Shown here piece after piece: positions 32,800 through 41,303 of a DNA stretch of 64,000 bases. Origin of the DNA: Pseudomonas alcaliphila JAB1 (lineage in GTDB: Bacteria; Pseudomonadota; Gammaproteobacteria; Pseudomonadales; Pseudomonadaceae). Numbering within the stretch: the first letter of the stretch is position 1; the number at the start of each line of letters is the position of its first letter. Under the pieces are notes generated by a model that did not search any database, was not told the origin of the DNA, and saw nothing but the letters and a program-made list of their open reading frames with translations. The stretch is from positions 4,587,501 to 4,651,500 of the forward strand of contig NZ_CP016162.1 of assembly GCF_001941865.1 (NCBI RefSeq). The letters are read 5' to 3'. Position numbers and translations under genes: made by a program.

Positions 32800-33194
32800 A
32801 TTCACTGAAAGAAATCACAGAGCTACTTTACGCAGTAGGGGTGTCCATGCCCGGCAGCCCCATGTCCGACGAAGAGGCACTCAGCTATGCCCGAAAGAAC
32901 TTCCCCTATGGAAATTTTTGCCTGGTGCGTGACTGGCTGTGGCTCGATATAGAGACCACGGACGCTCAACGGCATGCCCTGGAGAAGACACAACGCCAGC
33001 CGGCTTTGATCTATGCGCACCAGGTTGTCTTCGACAGCGAGCGACGATGGGATGTCGGCGACTTCGTGAGAACTTCGCTACTGCATCAGTTCAGCGAGGG
33101 ATTTCATTTCAGAACGCTCAATTCTGTGTACCTGCTACTGGGCCCCGGTACTCGCAAGCCTGCCAGCGCCGACACCATCGCATGCCTGATTTAA
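32781..33194 (+). CDS. DUF6957-like protein
   Basis: The 137-residue protein (MNSLKEITELLYAVGV, then PGSPMSDEEALSYARKNFP and VRDWLWLDIETT) looks to me like the DUF6957 family found on Pseudomonas mobile regions. That identification is from memory and not certain. No catalytic motif is visible. An alternative ATG lies at 32796. It is preceded by a damaged copy of its own N-terminus, which shows local duplication. Confidence 0.6.
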   Translation: MDQSTMNSLKEITELLYAVGVSMPGSPMSDEEALSYARKNFPYGNFCLVRDWLWLDIETTDAQRHALEKTQRQPALIYAHQVVFDSERRWDVGDFVRTSLLHQFSEGFHFRTLNSVYLLLGPGTRKPASADTIACLI

Positions 33195-33262
33195 GCCATT
33201 GAGTATCCCGGTGAACACACGGCCTCAACCAGCAGTTGATCATTGATCTGTGAGGAGCAGTA

Positions 33263-33619
33263 ATGCGCCCAATTTCTCCCGAGAATATGCGGAAGCTGCG
33301 CAAGGCTCAGGCATACCCTTTCAGCCAGCCGGTCACGGCCTATCTCACTGATGCCCATATCGCGGCATGCTGCTGCCTGGGAGTAATGCATCGACATGTC
33401 AGGGCTGATCCGCTCGGTGGGCGATTTGCCGATGGGCGTCTGATCCGCACCTCGGACATCCTGCGTATCGAACTGGAGGGAGAGTTCTGGGTGCTCCACA
33501 CATACACAGGAAGCTTCTATGTCATCGCCTCGTTCCACCCAGGTGGATACCAATCCCTAATGGACTATCAGGCATTTCTGCCTCAGGGCTTCTATCCGAC
33601 GCCTGATCGGCTCCACTGA
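33263..33619 (+). CDS. Unknown protein, 118 residues
   Basis: Not recognised. The protein starts MRPISPENMRKLRKAQAY after a GAGGAG ribosome-binding sequence, and has a Cys pair (AACCCLGV), a beta-rich middle (RIELEGEFWVLHTYTGSFYVI) and no membrane segment. It is the last of the small-gene run. The lack of homology I can name, and its position between a regulator and a putative defence gene, leave its role open. Confidence 0.6.
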   Translation: MRPISPENMRKLRKAQAYPFSQPVTAYLTDAHIAACCCLGVMHRHVRADPLGGRFADGRLIRTSDILRIELEGEFWVLHTYTGSFYVIASFHPGGYQSLMDYQAFLPQGFYPTPDRLH

Positions 33620-34158
33620 CTCAATTCAGAAAGAGGCCAAGCCGTGTCATGAAGATCATAACTCCTTCTTCATCTCCACGCCTGGGATCATTGCTGGTCT
33701 TTCCGGGGATATCAACGACCTGTTCCTGACTCACCTTTTCTGGGCCGGCCCGATGTGTAGCGAGCCAATCCAAGGGGCGTTGCTATTCAAGATTGGGGCC
33801 CAAAATCTGCGACACGACTACCGTGCCGCATGGGCGATTGCGACATAGCTGGCAACCAGTACTCCGGCAGCCACAGGCAGAAACCGGCCAAAAGCGGTCA
33901 CTTGACTGTTTTTCCCGATGAGCAGCGACACAACAGTAGCGATCACCTGCTCTACGCCTTAGCAGGTGATCACTGCTCAACAAGCGACGTTCCTTCGAGA
34001 TAATCTGTCGAAACCGTTGTTTGGCTGAGCGGTAACAGACGCACTGTCGTGCTATATCCTGCAGCAAGTGATAACCGATGAGGCAATCCGCCCCGACTGG
34101 GATTGATCAGGAACAAATAACTGGCTCCTGACCATCTTGGCAAAGCGCATACCGCGGA
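33620..34158. other. Gap with open-frame remnant, TGCGACA sites and hairpin
   Basis: The plus-strand frame from about 33600 to the stop at 33846 is open and reads like real protein (for example GIIAGLSGDINDLFL), but has no upstream ATG, GTG or TTG, suggesting a gene remnant. TGCGACA occurs at 33809 and 33840. An 11-bp perfect inverted repeat (GATCACCTGCT / AGCAGGTGATC) spans 33941-33971. I see nothing else. Confidence 0.5.
33941..33971. repeat. 11-bp inverted repeat with 9-base loop
   Basis: GATCACCTGCT and AGCAGGTGATC form a perfect stem. It has no T tract, so it may be a protein-binding site or a hairpin at an old recombination junction. Confidence 0.5.
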
Positions 34159-37100
34159 TCAATGACGCAGCGCTTCCTGCGCGGCCATCGTGTCTGCACG
34201 TTCAGCATCTTCCAGCCACGATTGCGCAATAAGCTCAAGCATTGCGTGGGTGCGTACGAAGTCCAACGACGCCTGCGCCCATTCTTGTGCTTGTTGAGCC
34301 AAGCTTCGCTCCTGGTCACCACCCTCTCCGAACGCTTTGCAGAACACGCCTCGCATGTTGACCCTTTCGATTCGAATCCCAAGTTCTACATGCGAAGAAG
34401 CGATCGTCTCGATGACATGCCGAACGGCTTCGTGTGGCCAGGCTCCATCCGTAGGGCTCGTTGGCGCATGCGCCAGTACTTGGCCGATCAGCTGATCGGT
34501 AATGTCCTGACGATTCTGTTCCGCTGCCAGGCATCGGAGCTCAAGGCACCACGCCAGCAAGGCATCCTGATTAACCTCTTGATCCGTCTGACCTGGCAGG
34601 GACTTCAAGCTTTTCAGCAATTGATACGCAGTAGTGGCACGGCTCTTCTGCAATGCAGAGGCTTCCACCGGCTCTGCCCCCTTAGCCCTGAAAACCAGAC
34701 ATACCATCTGCATGAAGAAGCTCGGCTGCTCAAGCAGCATTCGATGCAAAGCTTTAGGGTCATGGCGCAGCATAGGTAGGTAGGCAAACTCCAGGCTCGC
34801 CATTTGTTCCAGCGTCGTGTCCGGTCGCTCGGCCAACTCCCTCATGACCTTTTCAACGTCAAAGAAACCTGTGGCCAGCCGAGCACCAGTCTTGGCGTTT
34901 TGCTCTGCAACGCCTTCCATCAGCAGCGACACGACTTCCTCTGTCGGAATCTCACCGAGTCTACGGGATACGGCGCTCAAGGCGGCGACAGGACGTCCGA
35001 CCTCTCGGTATTTTCCCACTGCATAGAGCAGCTCATCGGTGCTCACTTCGAGGGGGTATGGTGATTTTTCAGTCCAATAAGCTCGCGCTACCTCATCGCC
35101 GAAGGATTCGACGTACAGCCATGTCTGCCTATCCTCTGGGATACGCTCGATCACCCTCGCTACACACTCAGAAGGCAGGCCACTGCCCAGAAGCGCCGAA
35201 CGCACCTCCTCTTTCCACCTATCCTCGAAGCGTACGATCCCGTCCGCCATAACTGCTCCAGCTGCGAGCTCACGCTCCTTAACAGCACTCGCAAGCAGGC
35301 CTGTGAACAACGCAAGGCGTTCGTCGTAGGACAGCTCAAGACGCAACGCGGAGTAAATCACGGAGTGCGAAATCTTAGCGCGGCCCGCCAGCTGCAGGAC
35401 GCCCTGAACGCCTAGCCTCTCATGCACCGCCGTCATGGCCTGCAAGCGGGCATTTTCAACGAGCTGGACAAAATCGGCACCTTCGTCATCAATGCCGTCC
35501 ACAGGTGGCGTCCAGTCATCAAACAACCAAGTATGCTTTTCTACCAGCGCTTCGGGTGCGTACTGGTCGATCAGGGGCATCAAGCGTTCAATCCGCTCCG
35601 CCGACATCGCCCAATTTGCGCTCGAATACTTCTGGTGATGCTTGACCTGCACGTTCAAGGCCTTCCAGATTTGCGTTCGGTTATCAACGTCGGCGACGCT
35701 CAACACCTCGCCGAGCCGCTCGACGGCGGACTCGAATGGATCCTGCTGAAAGCTATGCAATGATTCAATCAAGGTGATCCAGCGCTCTGGCAGCGAGCCT
35801 GCAGCTTCGATCGCCAGCGCGATGATCTTGGCCTCACTCTCCCAGACCAAACCATAAGTCAGGGTTTCACCGTGATCCTGCCCATACTCCCGAAATTTCG
35901 GCTTTTCGGTTGGCGAGCTGGTATCCCCTGAACTGGGAAGCAAGCTGACGAGGAGCGACCAAGCAATGCTCGGGACAGTGTTCACGGTGGATTGCAGAAC
36001 GGCCAAACGACGCTTCGTCCTCACAGAAGTGCTTGGCACCCAAGAGAGGAAGATAGCGCGCAGGCTGTTGATGGGACGGTTGCTTAACTTGCCGCCCGGG
36101 TCGATCGCCGCAAGCTTGGCCAGGCTCAGCACTGCCCGCTCAAAGTAGTTCGCATCCCAAGCGATCACTTCCAGCGCCCACAACAATCCGCAGTGGTATG
36201 TGACTGGCGTGAGCATTCCAGGATGCTCGTCGAAAATGGGCAAGATGCTCGGCGAGGCGCCCTCAAGCTGGCGCTCGAGGGCTTCAAGAAAAGGGCCTGG
36301 AGATGCCTCTGCAAGTAGCACGAGATTCTGGCTCAGACTGGCCATCAACGTGGAGTCGCTCGATAGCCCAGGAATCGATCTGACCAAGTCGTCTACAAAG
36401 GTTTGCGGATCACCTCCGGCAACTGTGAACCCCGCATGTCTATGCAACACGGCCATGTGTAGCAGCGTAGTCATCAGCCCGTTTCTGAGCTGTTCACTAT
36501 GAGAAGTATCTTGGTCGCGTTTGCTGCGTAGCAGGAAGGGTTCGTCTGCAGTAGGTGGTTTGTGCGACGCCACAGCGCTCTGGAAAACGGCGATCAGAGC
36601 CGCTTTAAACTGTTCCAGGTGCCGGCGCCCAACCCGATGGGCAAGGTGTAGAAACGCATCGACTGGAGCTTTGGTGGCCCACAAGTTCTCAATGCGCTCG
36701 ATGGGCGAATCCTGCATGGCTAGGAATCTGAGCAGTTCGTCCTCGGTTTCGTCATAAGGTTTCTGGCTGAGCGAGCTGAGGATTTGTTGATCATGTTCAA
36801 CATCGCAGACCCACGCTCCCGCCAGCATGGCCGGTATCAGTGCGTCAGCATCGCCGACCCACGTGGGCAATTCAGCGGTACCACTTGGCTTCTGTCGAGC
36901 TAAGACCGCCAGGCTGCGACCACAGGTACGCGCAGCGTTATACCCTTCGCTTTCAGACATGCCCATGCCGGTGAACGCTTTGCCAAGCTGGGTACTGGTG
37001 GGACGTGCCAGTTCTACATGATCACTCTTCTTGTCCTCTGCTCCGGCGCTTATCACTGTTGGCCCCGAAGTCTTCAGGATGCCAACACAGCTGCGCGCGG

Positions 37101-37923
37101 CCAGTCTGGGCAAGTAGATAAGGTTGCTCGTGTTAACTAGGTGTCGAGCGGCCTCCTCCGTCTCAACGATCAATGTGCGTGCTTCCAGCGTCTTGCGCAC
37201 CGGCTCGGGCGCTTTGCGGATAGCTGCGACCGCAAAGGCGATGACCTCATCTGTAGTGTCTGCGGCAAACGCCAGTCGCCCACTTCCTTGGGCCAAGTTT
37301 CGCAGCAAATCTTCTGCCTGGGATTCGCGCCCGGCGAGCAGAACATCTTCGACTAGTGCAGGTTCGAAGCGACGGGAAAAGGACTCCCAGAACTCATCCG
37401 TGCTGATCACTCCGTGTTGGGGGGCGCGTCTGAATGCATGTCGTGCCCAACGCGAGGCAACTGCCGGGCTTTGCGCAAGCCAATCCTCCAGCAACGGGCC
37501 ATCAAGATAGACGACACGCTTCCACTCACCTAGCTCATTTTTTTCATCAAGCCAGTCCTCAACTTTTACCTGTGGCGTGTCCCATGTCCTGGGCGAAACG
37601 ATGACTAAGGTGCACTCAGCACGATCGTCAGCAATGACCTCTTCGGTGCGCTTGCTGTAGTCACCTTCGGCCTTGGTTTTGCCGGCACCGTTGGTTCCGA
37701 ACTCCCAAATCGACTTTCCGTCGGGCACGAACGGGGATGTTGCATCGACGTCGAGATAACCATCGAACCCTCGAACTTGCCCCATGTCTCCGTGCAAAAA
37801 ACGAAGCCGACGCACCCGGGAGGCGGTGGCCCAGGTGAGGTCAGCCACCAGTTCGGGAACTTTATCCCTGCCTTGGAGGGTGTCGGCCCACTGCCCTAGC
37901 TCAAGCGCACTGATCCACTTCAA
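34159..37923 (-). CDS. Giant predicted defence-type protein, nuclease-like N-terminus with helical repeats
   Basis: I chose a TTG start at 37923 preceded by AGGAG at suitable spacing, giving 1254 residues. The frame stays open to 38310 but that stretch overlaps non-coding-looking sequence. Residues 1-130 look like a restriction-endonuclease fold: a helical lead, GFDGYLD at 52-58, WEFG at 73-76, then Lys/Asp/Tyr-rich DYSKRTEE and TLVIVSPRTW. The next region (GSGRLAFAADTTDEVIAF, then TLIVETEEAA and NLIYLPRL) resembles the layout of a STAND NTPase but has no Walker A motif there. The remaining ~800 residues are helical repeats of the sensor type. No catalytic claim can be proven by eye. It resembles large proteins that I recall only as uncharacterised. 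Confidence 0.75.
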   Translation of the reverse strand: MKWISALELGQWADTLQGRDKVPELVADLTWATASRVRRLRFLHGDMGQVRGFDGYLDVDATSPFVPDGKSIWEFGTNGAGKTKAEGDYSKRTEEVIADDRAECTLVIVSPRTWDTPQVKVEDWLDEKNELGEWKRVVYLDGPLLEDWLAQSPAVASRWARHAFRRAPQHGVISTDEFWESFSRRFEPALVEDVLLAGRESQAEDLLRNLAQGSGRLAFAADTTDEVIAFAVAAIRKAPEPVRKTLEARTLIVETEEAARHLVNTSNLIYLPRLAARSCVGILKTSGPTVISAGAEDKKSDHVELARPTSTQLGKAFTGMGMSESEGYNAARTCGRSLAVLARQKPSGTAELPTWVGDADALIPAMLAGAWVCDVEHDQQILSSLSQKPYDETEDELLRFLAMQDSPIERIENLWATKAPVDAFLHLAHRVGRRHLEQFKAALIAVFQSAVASHKPPTADEPFLLRSKRDQDTSHSEQLRNGLMTTLLHMAVLHRHAGFTVAGGDPQTFVDDLVRSIPGLSSDSTLMASLSQNLVLLAEASPGPFLEALERQLEGASPSILPIFDEHPGMLTPVTYHCGLLWALEVIAWDANYFERAVLSLAKLAAIDPGGKLSNRPINSLRAIFLSWVPSTSVRTKRRLAVLQSTVNTVPSIAWSLLVSLLPSSGDTSSPTEKPKFREYGQDHGETLTYGLVWESEAKIIALAIEAAGSLPERWITLIESLHSFQQDPFESAVERLGEVLSVADVDNRTQIWKALNVQVKHHQKYSSANWAMSAERIERLMPLIDQYAPEALVEKHTWLFDDWTPPVDGIDDEGADFVQLVENARLQAMTAVHERLGVQGVLQLAGRAKISHSVIYSALRLELSYDERLALFTGLLASAVKERELAAGAVMADGIVRFEDRWKEEVRSALLGSGLPSECVARVIERIPEDRQTWLYVESFGDEVARAYWTEKSPYPLEVSTDELLYAVGKYREVGRPVAALSAVSRRLGEIPTEEVVSLLMEGVAEQNAKTGARLATGFFDVEKVMRELAERPDTTLEQMASLEFAYLPMLRHDPKALHRMLLEQPSFFMQMVCLVFRAKGAEPVEASALQKSRATTAYQLLKSLKSLPGQTDQEVNQDALLAWCLELRCLAAEQNRQDITDQLIGQVLAHAPTSPTDGAWPHEAVRHVIETIASSHVELGIRIERVNMRGVFCKAFGEGGDQERSLAQQAQEWAQASLDFVRTHAMLELIAQSWLEDAERADTMAAQEALRH

Positions 37924-38352
37924 TGTTTTTCTCCTTTCACATGGCGCAGCGGTGGTGGCCGAGACGGTATGCCCCCCTTGCAGAAGCGACTCTAACGCAC
38001 GCCAGAATGAAACTGCTAGGCACTCAGCATGGCTACAGACAGCGGCTTGCGCCATGCCTCGGCAGGCAAGTCTCCAATGGAACAGATGGAAAAGAGGACG
38101 TATGTATTTATCGGGCAGACTGGCCGCTTCTGGCCGATTGCAGCCTGTCATGACCGGCAGCTGCCGGCCAAAAGCGGCCTGTCGCGAAGGGCAGGTTTCA
38201 GCTAAAAGTAGATAAGGGCGCGTTAGCGGAGCTCGTTTTTTTGTCCTGACGAAGTGGTAGATGGGCGAATCGGCGAGACCGAAACTCATATCGCAGGGTA
38301 TGAGCGCCAAGCCCCGCCCATCAGATACCGAGGGTTTGGTGGTTTGAACGAT
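37924..38352. other. Upstream region of the giant gene, non-coding
   Basis: No supported gene. It contains a 14-base perfect palindrome, CCGGCAGCTGCCGG (38153-38166), next to GGCCAAAAGCGGCC, which resembles Pseudomonas intergenic filler also seen near 33890 and 50840. The ribosome-binding sequence for the giant gene lies at its left end. Confidence 0.5.
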
Positions 38353-38565
38353 CTATCCGGATAGCTCCGGTTTGGCACCAGGTTTTTGCTCGTCGGAGTT
38401 TTGCGCGCTGGAAGACGCCTCGATAGACGATGGGTTTTCCTCATCCAGCTGGCAAATCGTGCAGTTCTGGCTATCTGGATGATTAGTTTCGACATAGCGA
38501 ACGCGGCGGCTTCCCGATTGCCGGTTTGCGCTCACGCGGAAACGGGGTCGATCAGGGGTCTTCAT
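38353..38565 (-). CDS. Small unknown protein, 70 residues
   Basis: A GAGGG sequence sits six bases before the ATG at 38565. The product (MKTPDRPRFRVSANRQSG) is polar, with an NCTICQ segment giving a CxxC pair, and a Ser/Glu-rich tail. It has no membrane segment. It is upstream of, and on the same strand as, the giant gene, so it could be a partner. It could also be a chance frame, because no homologue comes to mind. Confidence 0.4.
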   Translation of the reverse strand: MKTPDRPRFRVSANRQSGSRRVRYVETNHPDSQNCTICQLDEENPSSIEASSSAQNSDEQKPGAKPELSG

Positions 38566-38666
38566 ATTCAATCCCTCACGTAGCGAAATAGATGCTTGGT
38601 AACGTCGCCTGGAGGCTGCGAACGGTGATGGATTCCCCGGGCCTCAAGGGGGCTGGCATGACGTGC

Positions 38667-39416
38667 TCAACCCTCAGGACTGTGCTCAACCTGTTCGCAA
38701 TAGCGACGGAAATTATCCGTCAGGTCGGGTGGGCATACGCCGCACTGGCGATTCCCCGGCACGGCGTGATCGATGAACGCGGGATAGGGCAAGTTCAGTT
38801 CCGCCATGATGTCGCGGAAGCGCTCCAACGTTATCGCTTCACCGAGTCGGGGATTGCGCTGCTTTTCCTGGGCGATGGTCGAGACTCGTCGGCCGCTGTA
38901 GTCATGGCTGGGATAGACCAGGGTGTCGTCTGGCAGCGTGAACAGCTTGTTTCTAACGCTGTGAAACAGGTCGTCGGCGCTGCCGTTCTGAAAGTCAGTC
39001 CTACCGCAGCCGTCGATGAGCAATGCATCACCGCTGAACAGGCGATCAGCGAGGAGATAGGCAAAGTGCCCGTCTGTGTGCCCGGGGGTATGCAAGGGTG
39101 TGAACTGCAGGCTGCCGACGATGAAAGGGACACCTTCTTCGATGCCCACATCCGTGCAGGGCAACTTGTCGATAGCCGGCCCCGCGATACGGCAGCCGGT
39201 CTGCTTCTTCAGCTCCAGCGCGGCGGTGATGTGGTCGGCATGTATGTGGGTATCCAAGGTGAACGCCAGCTGCAGGTCCAGCCTGGCCAGCTCGGCCAGG
39301 TCGCGGTCCGTTGCGGAAATGACCGGGTCGATGAGCACGGCCTGGCCGGTGTCCTCGCACCCGAGTACGTAGGTATAAGTGGACGACACGGGCTCGAACA
39401 GCTGGCGAAATATCAT
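38667..39416 (-). CDS. Persulfide dioxygenase, ETHE1/Blh-type MBL fold
   Basis: This enzyme oxidises glutathione persulfide to sulfite using oxygen and iron. The 249-residue form starts at the ATG at 39416 (MIFRQLFEPVSSTYTY); upstream frame sequence is not family-like. Metal ligands lie in THIHADH and HTPGHTDGH, and the ETHE1 signature DALLIDGCGRTDFQ with the later YPSHDYSGR are present. Homologous genes occur with BigR regulators (Blh). A DUF2892 gene precedes it on the same strand and an ArsR regulator lies beyond, matching that context. Confidence 0.92.
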   Translation of the reverse strand: MIFRQLFEPVSSTYTYVLGCEDTGQAVLIDPVISATDRDLAELARLDLQLAFTLDTHIHADHITAALELKKQTGCRIAGPAIDKLPCTDVGIEEGVPFIVGSLQFTPLHTPGHTDGHFAYLLADRLFSGDALLIDGCGRTDFQNGSADDLFHSVRNKLFTLPDDTLVYPSHDYSGRRVSTIAQEKQRNPRLGEAITLERFRDIMAELNLPYPAFIDHAVPGNRQCGVCPPDLTDNFRRYCEQVEHSPEG

Positions 39417-39427
39417 GATGGTCTCGG

Positions 39428-39862
39428 CTAGTGGTGAGTGTTCAGCGGTGCCTGTTCCAGCGCACTGAGCAGTGCATACTTTTCCTGATCGATCTCGCCC
39501 CGCGTGCGGATACCCAGCCGGCGCAAGATCGCCAGCGGCGGGCACCAGCCCTGCAAGCCGTGTTGCAGAAGAAACGGCAGCACGACGCCAGGCAGCAGAA
39601 ACCACTTTCGGTTTGCTGTCAGGCCAAGTAGCAAGCCAGACAGCGCGAGCGAGGAGGCATTGACCTCAAGCACGCGCTCCACGTCCCACTCGCGATCCAG
39701 GGCGTCGATACGCTGAAGGATTGCGCTTCGTCCCATCCCGCTGAATCGACGAATGTTCTCGTCCGTTTGCCGATCGATTTCCTGATTCACAGGTTGGGAC
39801 GTTGAGCGGCGAACCCGGTCCGCCTGGTCATGATTGGTACTGTTTTGCTGTATCGATGACAT
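39428..39862 (-). CDS. DUF2892 (YgaP transmembrane-like) protein
   Basis: The 144-residue protein starts at the ATG at 39862 behind AGGAGATCAAC. A polar N-terminal half leads to a small membrane domain (LALSGLLLGLTANRKWFLLPGVVLPFLLQHGLQGWCPPLAIL, near residues 70-110) with the G-W-C-P-P turn typical of DUF2892. In other bacteria this domain is fused to rhodaneses. Here it is a separate protein in one operon with a persulfide dioxygenase (11 bp apart), so it may bring sulfane-sulfur handling to the membrane. Confidence 0.8.
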   Translation of the reverse strand: MSSIQQNSTNHDQADRVRRSTSQPVNQEIDRQTDENIRRFSGMGRSAILQRIDALDREWDVERVLEVNASSLALSGLLLGLTANRKWFLLPGVVLPFLLQHGLQGWCPPLAILRRLGIRTRGEIDQEKYALLSALEQAPLNTHH

Positions 39863-40050
39863 GTTGATCTCCTGGTTCGCGCCGGCGGGGTGGGCGCGGC
39901 GAGGTGAAAAGTCACAGCGATGCCGCATATTTTTAGGACGAGTGCGGGACGTCGAGTTCCGACCGGGCGTCCGCTGTAGCGTCTATACGATCTATTGAAA
40001 TATATATTGATAAATCGTATTGTCAAATCCACCTGACCCACCTGAACAAA
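39863..40050. promoter_or_regulatory. Divergent promoter region with AT-rich putative BigR-type operator
   Basis: Between the divergent DUF2892/dioxygenase and ArsR operons, the stretch 39988-40023 (ATCTATTGAAATATATATTG, then ATAAATCGTATTG) is strikingly AT-rich against its surroundings. BigR/SqrR-type repressors bind AT-rich imperfect palindromes overlapping such promoters, so it likely contains the operator and -10 elements for one or both operons. Exact bases are not determinable by eye. Confidence 0.5.
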
Positions 40051-40389
40051 ATGGCCCACATGGCAGATCTCGATATCGAAACGCTTCGTCGCAGTGCTGC
40101 GGACGCCTGCGGCTTGCTGAAAGTGCTCGGCAACCCTGACCGCCTGCTGTTGCTCTGCCAGCTGACCCAGGGTGAGCACTGCGTGGGTGACCTCGCCAAT
40201 GCGACGGGCATTGTGCAGCCGACCCTGTCGCAGCAGCTCACGGTGCTGCGCCATAACGGCTTGGTCAGCACCCGACGCGAGGGCAAGCAAGTGCATTACA
40301 GCATCGCCAGCCAACAAGCGATGGAGGTTATGCAGGTGCTCTACCGGCTTTACTGTCAGCATCCCGAACGCGAGGAACCCTCGACATGA
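40051..40389 (+). CDS. ArsR-family persulfide-sensing repressor, BigR/SqrR-like
   Basis: The 112-residue winged-helix protein has the ArsR recognition segment ([20 protein letters not shown]). Cys36 (in LLLLCQL) and Cys102 (in RLYCQH) are 66 residues apart, the same spacing as the redox pair that forms a tetrasulfide in SqrR, as I recall. This indicates a sulfane-sulfur sensor rather than a metal sensor. An in-frame ATG at 40060 is an alternative start. The stop overlaps the next gene's ATG. It probably represses both flanking operons. Confidence 0.88.
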   Translation: MAHMADLDIETLRRSAADACGLLKVLGNPDRLLLLCQLTQGEHCVGDLANATGIVQPTLSQQLTVLRHNGLVSTRREGKQVHYSIASQQAMEVMQVLYRLYCQHPEREEPST

Positions 40390-40817
40390 CGATTGACTGG
40401 GTACATTTCACACCGTGGTCCTCGCTCGCCGGGGGCGCGCTGATCGGTCTTGCTGCGACCTTGTTTATTCTGTTGAGCGGAAGAATCGCGGGCATTAGCG
40501 GCGTGATCGGCGGCTTGATGCGGCCAGGCAAAGGCGATGTGTTCTGGCGTGTTGCCTTCATTACCGGGCTGGTGATCGCGCCGGTGCTGTTTCAGGCCGC
40601 GTTCGAGCAACCAGACATCGACGTAGAGGCGAGCACCTTGACGCTAATCGCGGCTGGTGTGTTGGTCGGGATCGGCACGCGGTATGGCTCCGGTTGTACG
40701 AGCGGGCATGGCGTCTGCGGGTTGTCGCGACGGTCGCCGCGCTCGCTGGTCGCGACGGCCGCCTTCATGGCCAGCGGCTTTCTGACCGTGTTCGTCATCC
40801 GCCACCTGCTGGGCTGA
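40386..40817 (+). CDS. YeeE/YedE family membrane protein, first half (PmpA-like)
   Basis: The 143-residue protein has about four hydrophobic segments and the conserved cysteine region [19 protein letters not shown]. YeeE proteins import thiosulfate or sulfane sulfur by relaying it between cysteines in the membrane. Here the fold is split into two small genes, as in the PmpA/PmpB pair. Translation is coupled to the repressor upstream (ATGA overlap). Confidence 0.85.
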   Translation: MTIDWVHFTPWSSLAGGALIGLAATLFILLSGRIAGISGVIGGLMRPGKGDVFWRVAFITGLVIAPVLFQAAFEQPDIDVEASTLTLIAAGVLVGIGTRYGSGCTSGHGVCGLSRRSPRSLVATAAFMASGFLTVFVIRHLLG

Positions 40818-40826
40818 GGAGTTGCC

Positions 40827-41252
40827 ATGAAATTGCTGAGCGCCTTTGTAGCGGGGCTGATTTTCGGCCTCGGCCTGATCCTGTCAGGGATGGCCAATCC
40901 GTCCAAAGTGATCGCCTTTCTCGATCTGGCCGGTCCGTGGGACCCCTCGCTCGCGTTCGTTATGGGCGGTGCGATTGCGGTCGGCAGTGTCGGGTTCTAT
41001 TTCGCCTCCAAACGGTCCCGGGCGGTGCTGGGAGATGTCATGCGAATGCCCACCGCCACCCGGATCGATCGCCCTCTTGTGCTGGGCAGCCTGGCATTCG
41101 GAGCGGGATGGGGGCTGGCCGGCTACTGTCCGGGTCCGGCGGTCGCGACGCTTTTGAGTGGTCGGAGCGAACCGCTGATCTTTGTCCTCGCCATGTTGGC
41201 GGGTATGGCGCTCTACGAGATGCAGACACGCTTTTCAGGGAAGCCGCAGTGA
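40827..41252 (+). CDS. YeeE/YedE family membrane protein, second half (DUF6691, PmpB-like)
   Basis: The 141-residue membrane protein starts [21 protein letters not shown] and has the signature [11 protein letters not shown], whose cysteine matches the YeeE second-half relay residue. It lies nine bases after its partner and probably forms a heterodimeric sulfur-compound channel with it. Confidence 0.85.
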   Translation: MKLLSAFVAGLIFGLGLILSGMANPSKVIAFLDLAGPWDPSLAFVMGGAIAVGSVGFYFASKRSRAVLGDVMRMPTATRIDRPLVLGSLAFGAGWGLAGYCPGPAVATLLSGRSEPLIFVLAMLAGMALYEMQTRFSGKPQ

Positions 41253-41303
41253 AAGGTTGCGGTCGCTGTAAATCGAAAGATCTAAGGCTTCCGGAGCGCA
41301 ACG

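Noticed and set aside
33783..34067. A 94-codon minus-strand frame
   Set aside because: Cys/Arg-rich, no domain and no ribosome-binding sequence; overlaps repeat sites.
37674..37697. A Walker A match (GTNGAGKT, residues 76-83) in the giant protein
   Set aside because: It sits where the nuclease-type WE...K motif is expected, just after WEFG, and as I recall related proteins have unrelated residues there. There is no separate Walker B nearby. The match is probably chance.
37924..38310. N-terminal 129-codon extension of the giant protein
   Set aside because: The TTG at 37923 has a good ribosome-binding sequence and gives a family-like N-terminus; the extension contains intergenic-type palindromes.
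38592..39431. A 279-codon plus-strand frame
   Set aside because: Antisense to a clear persulfide dioxygenase.
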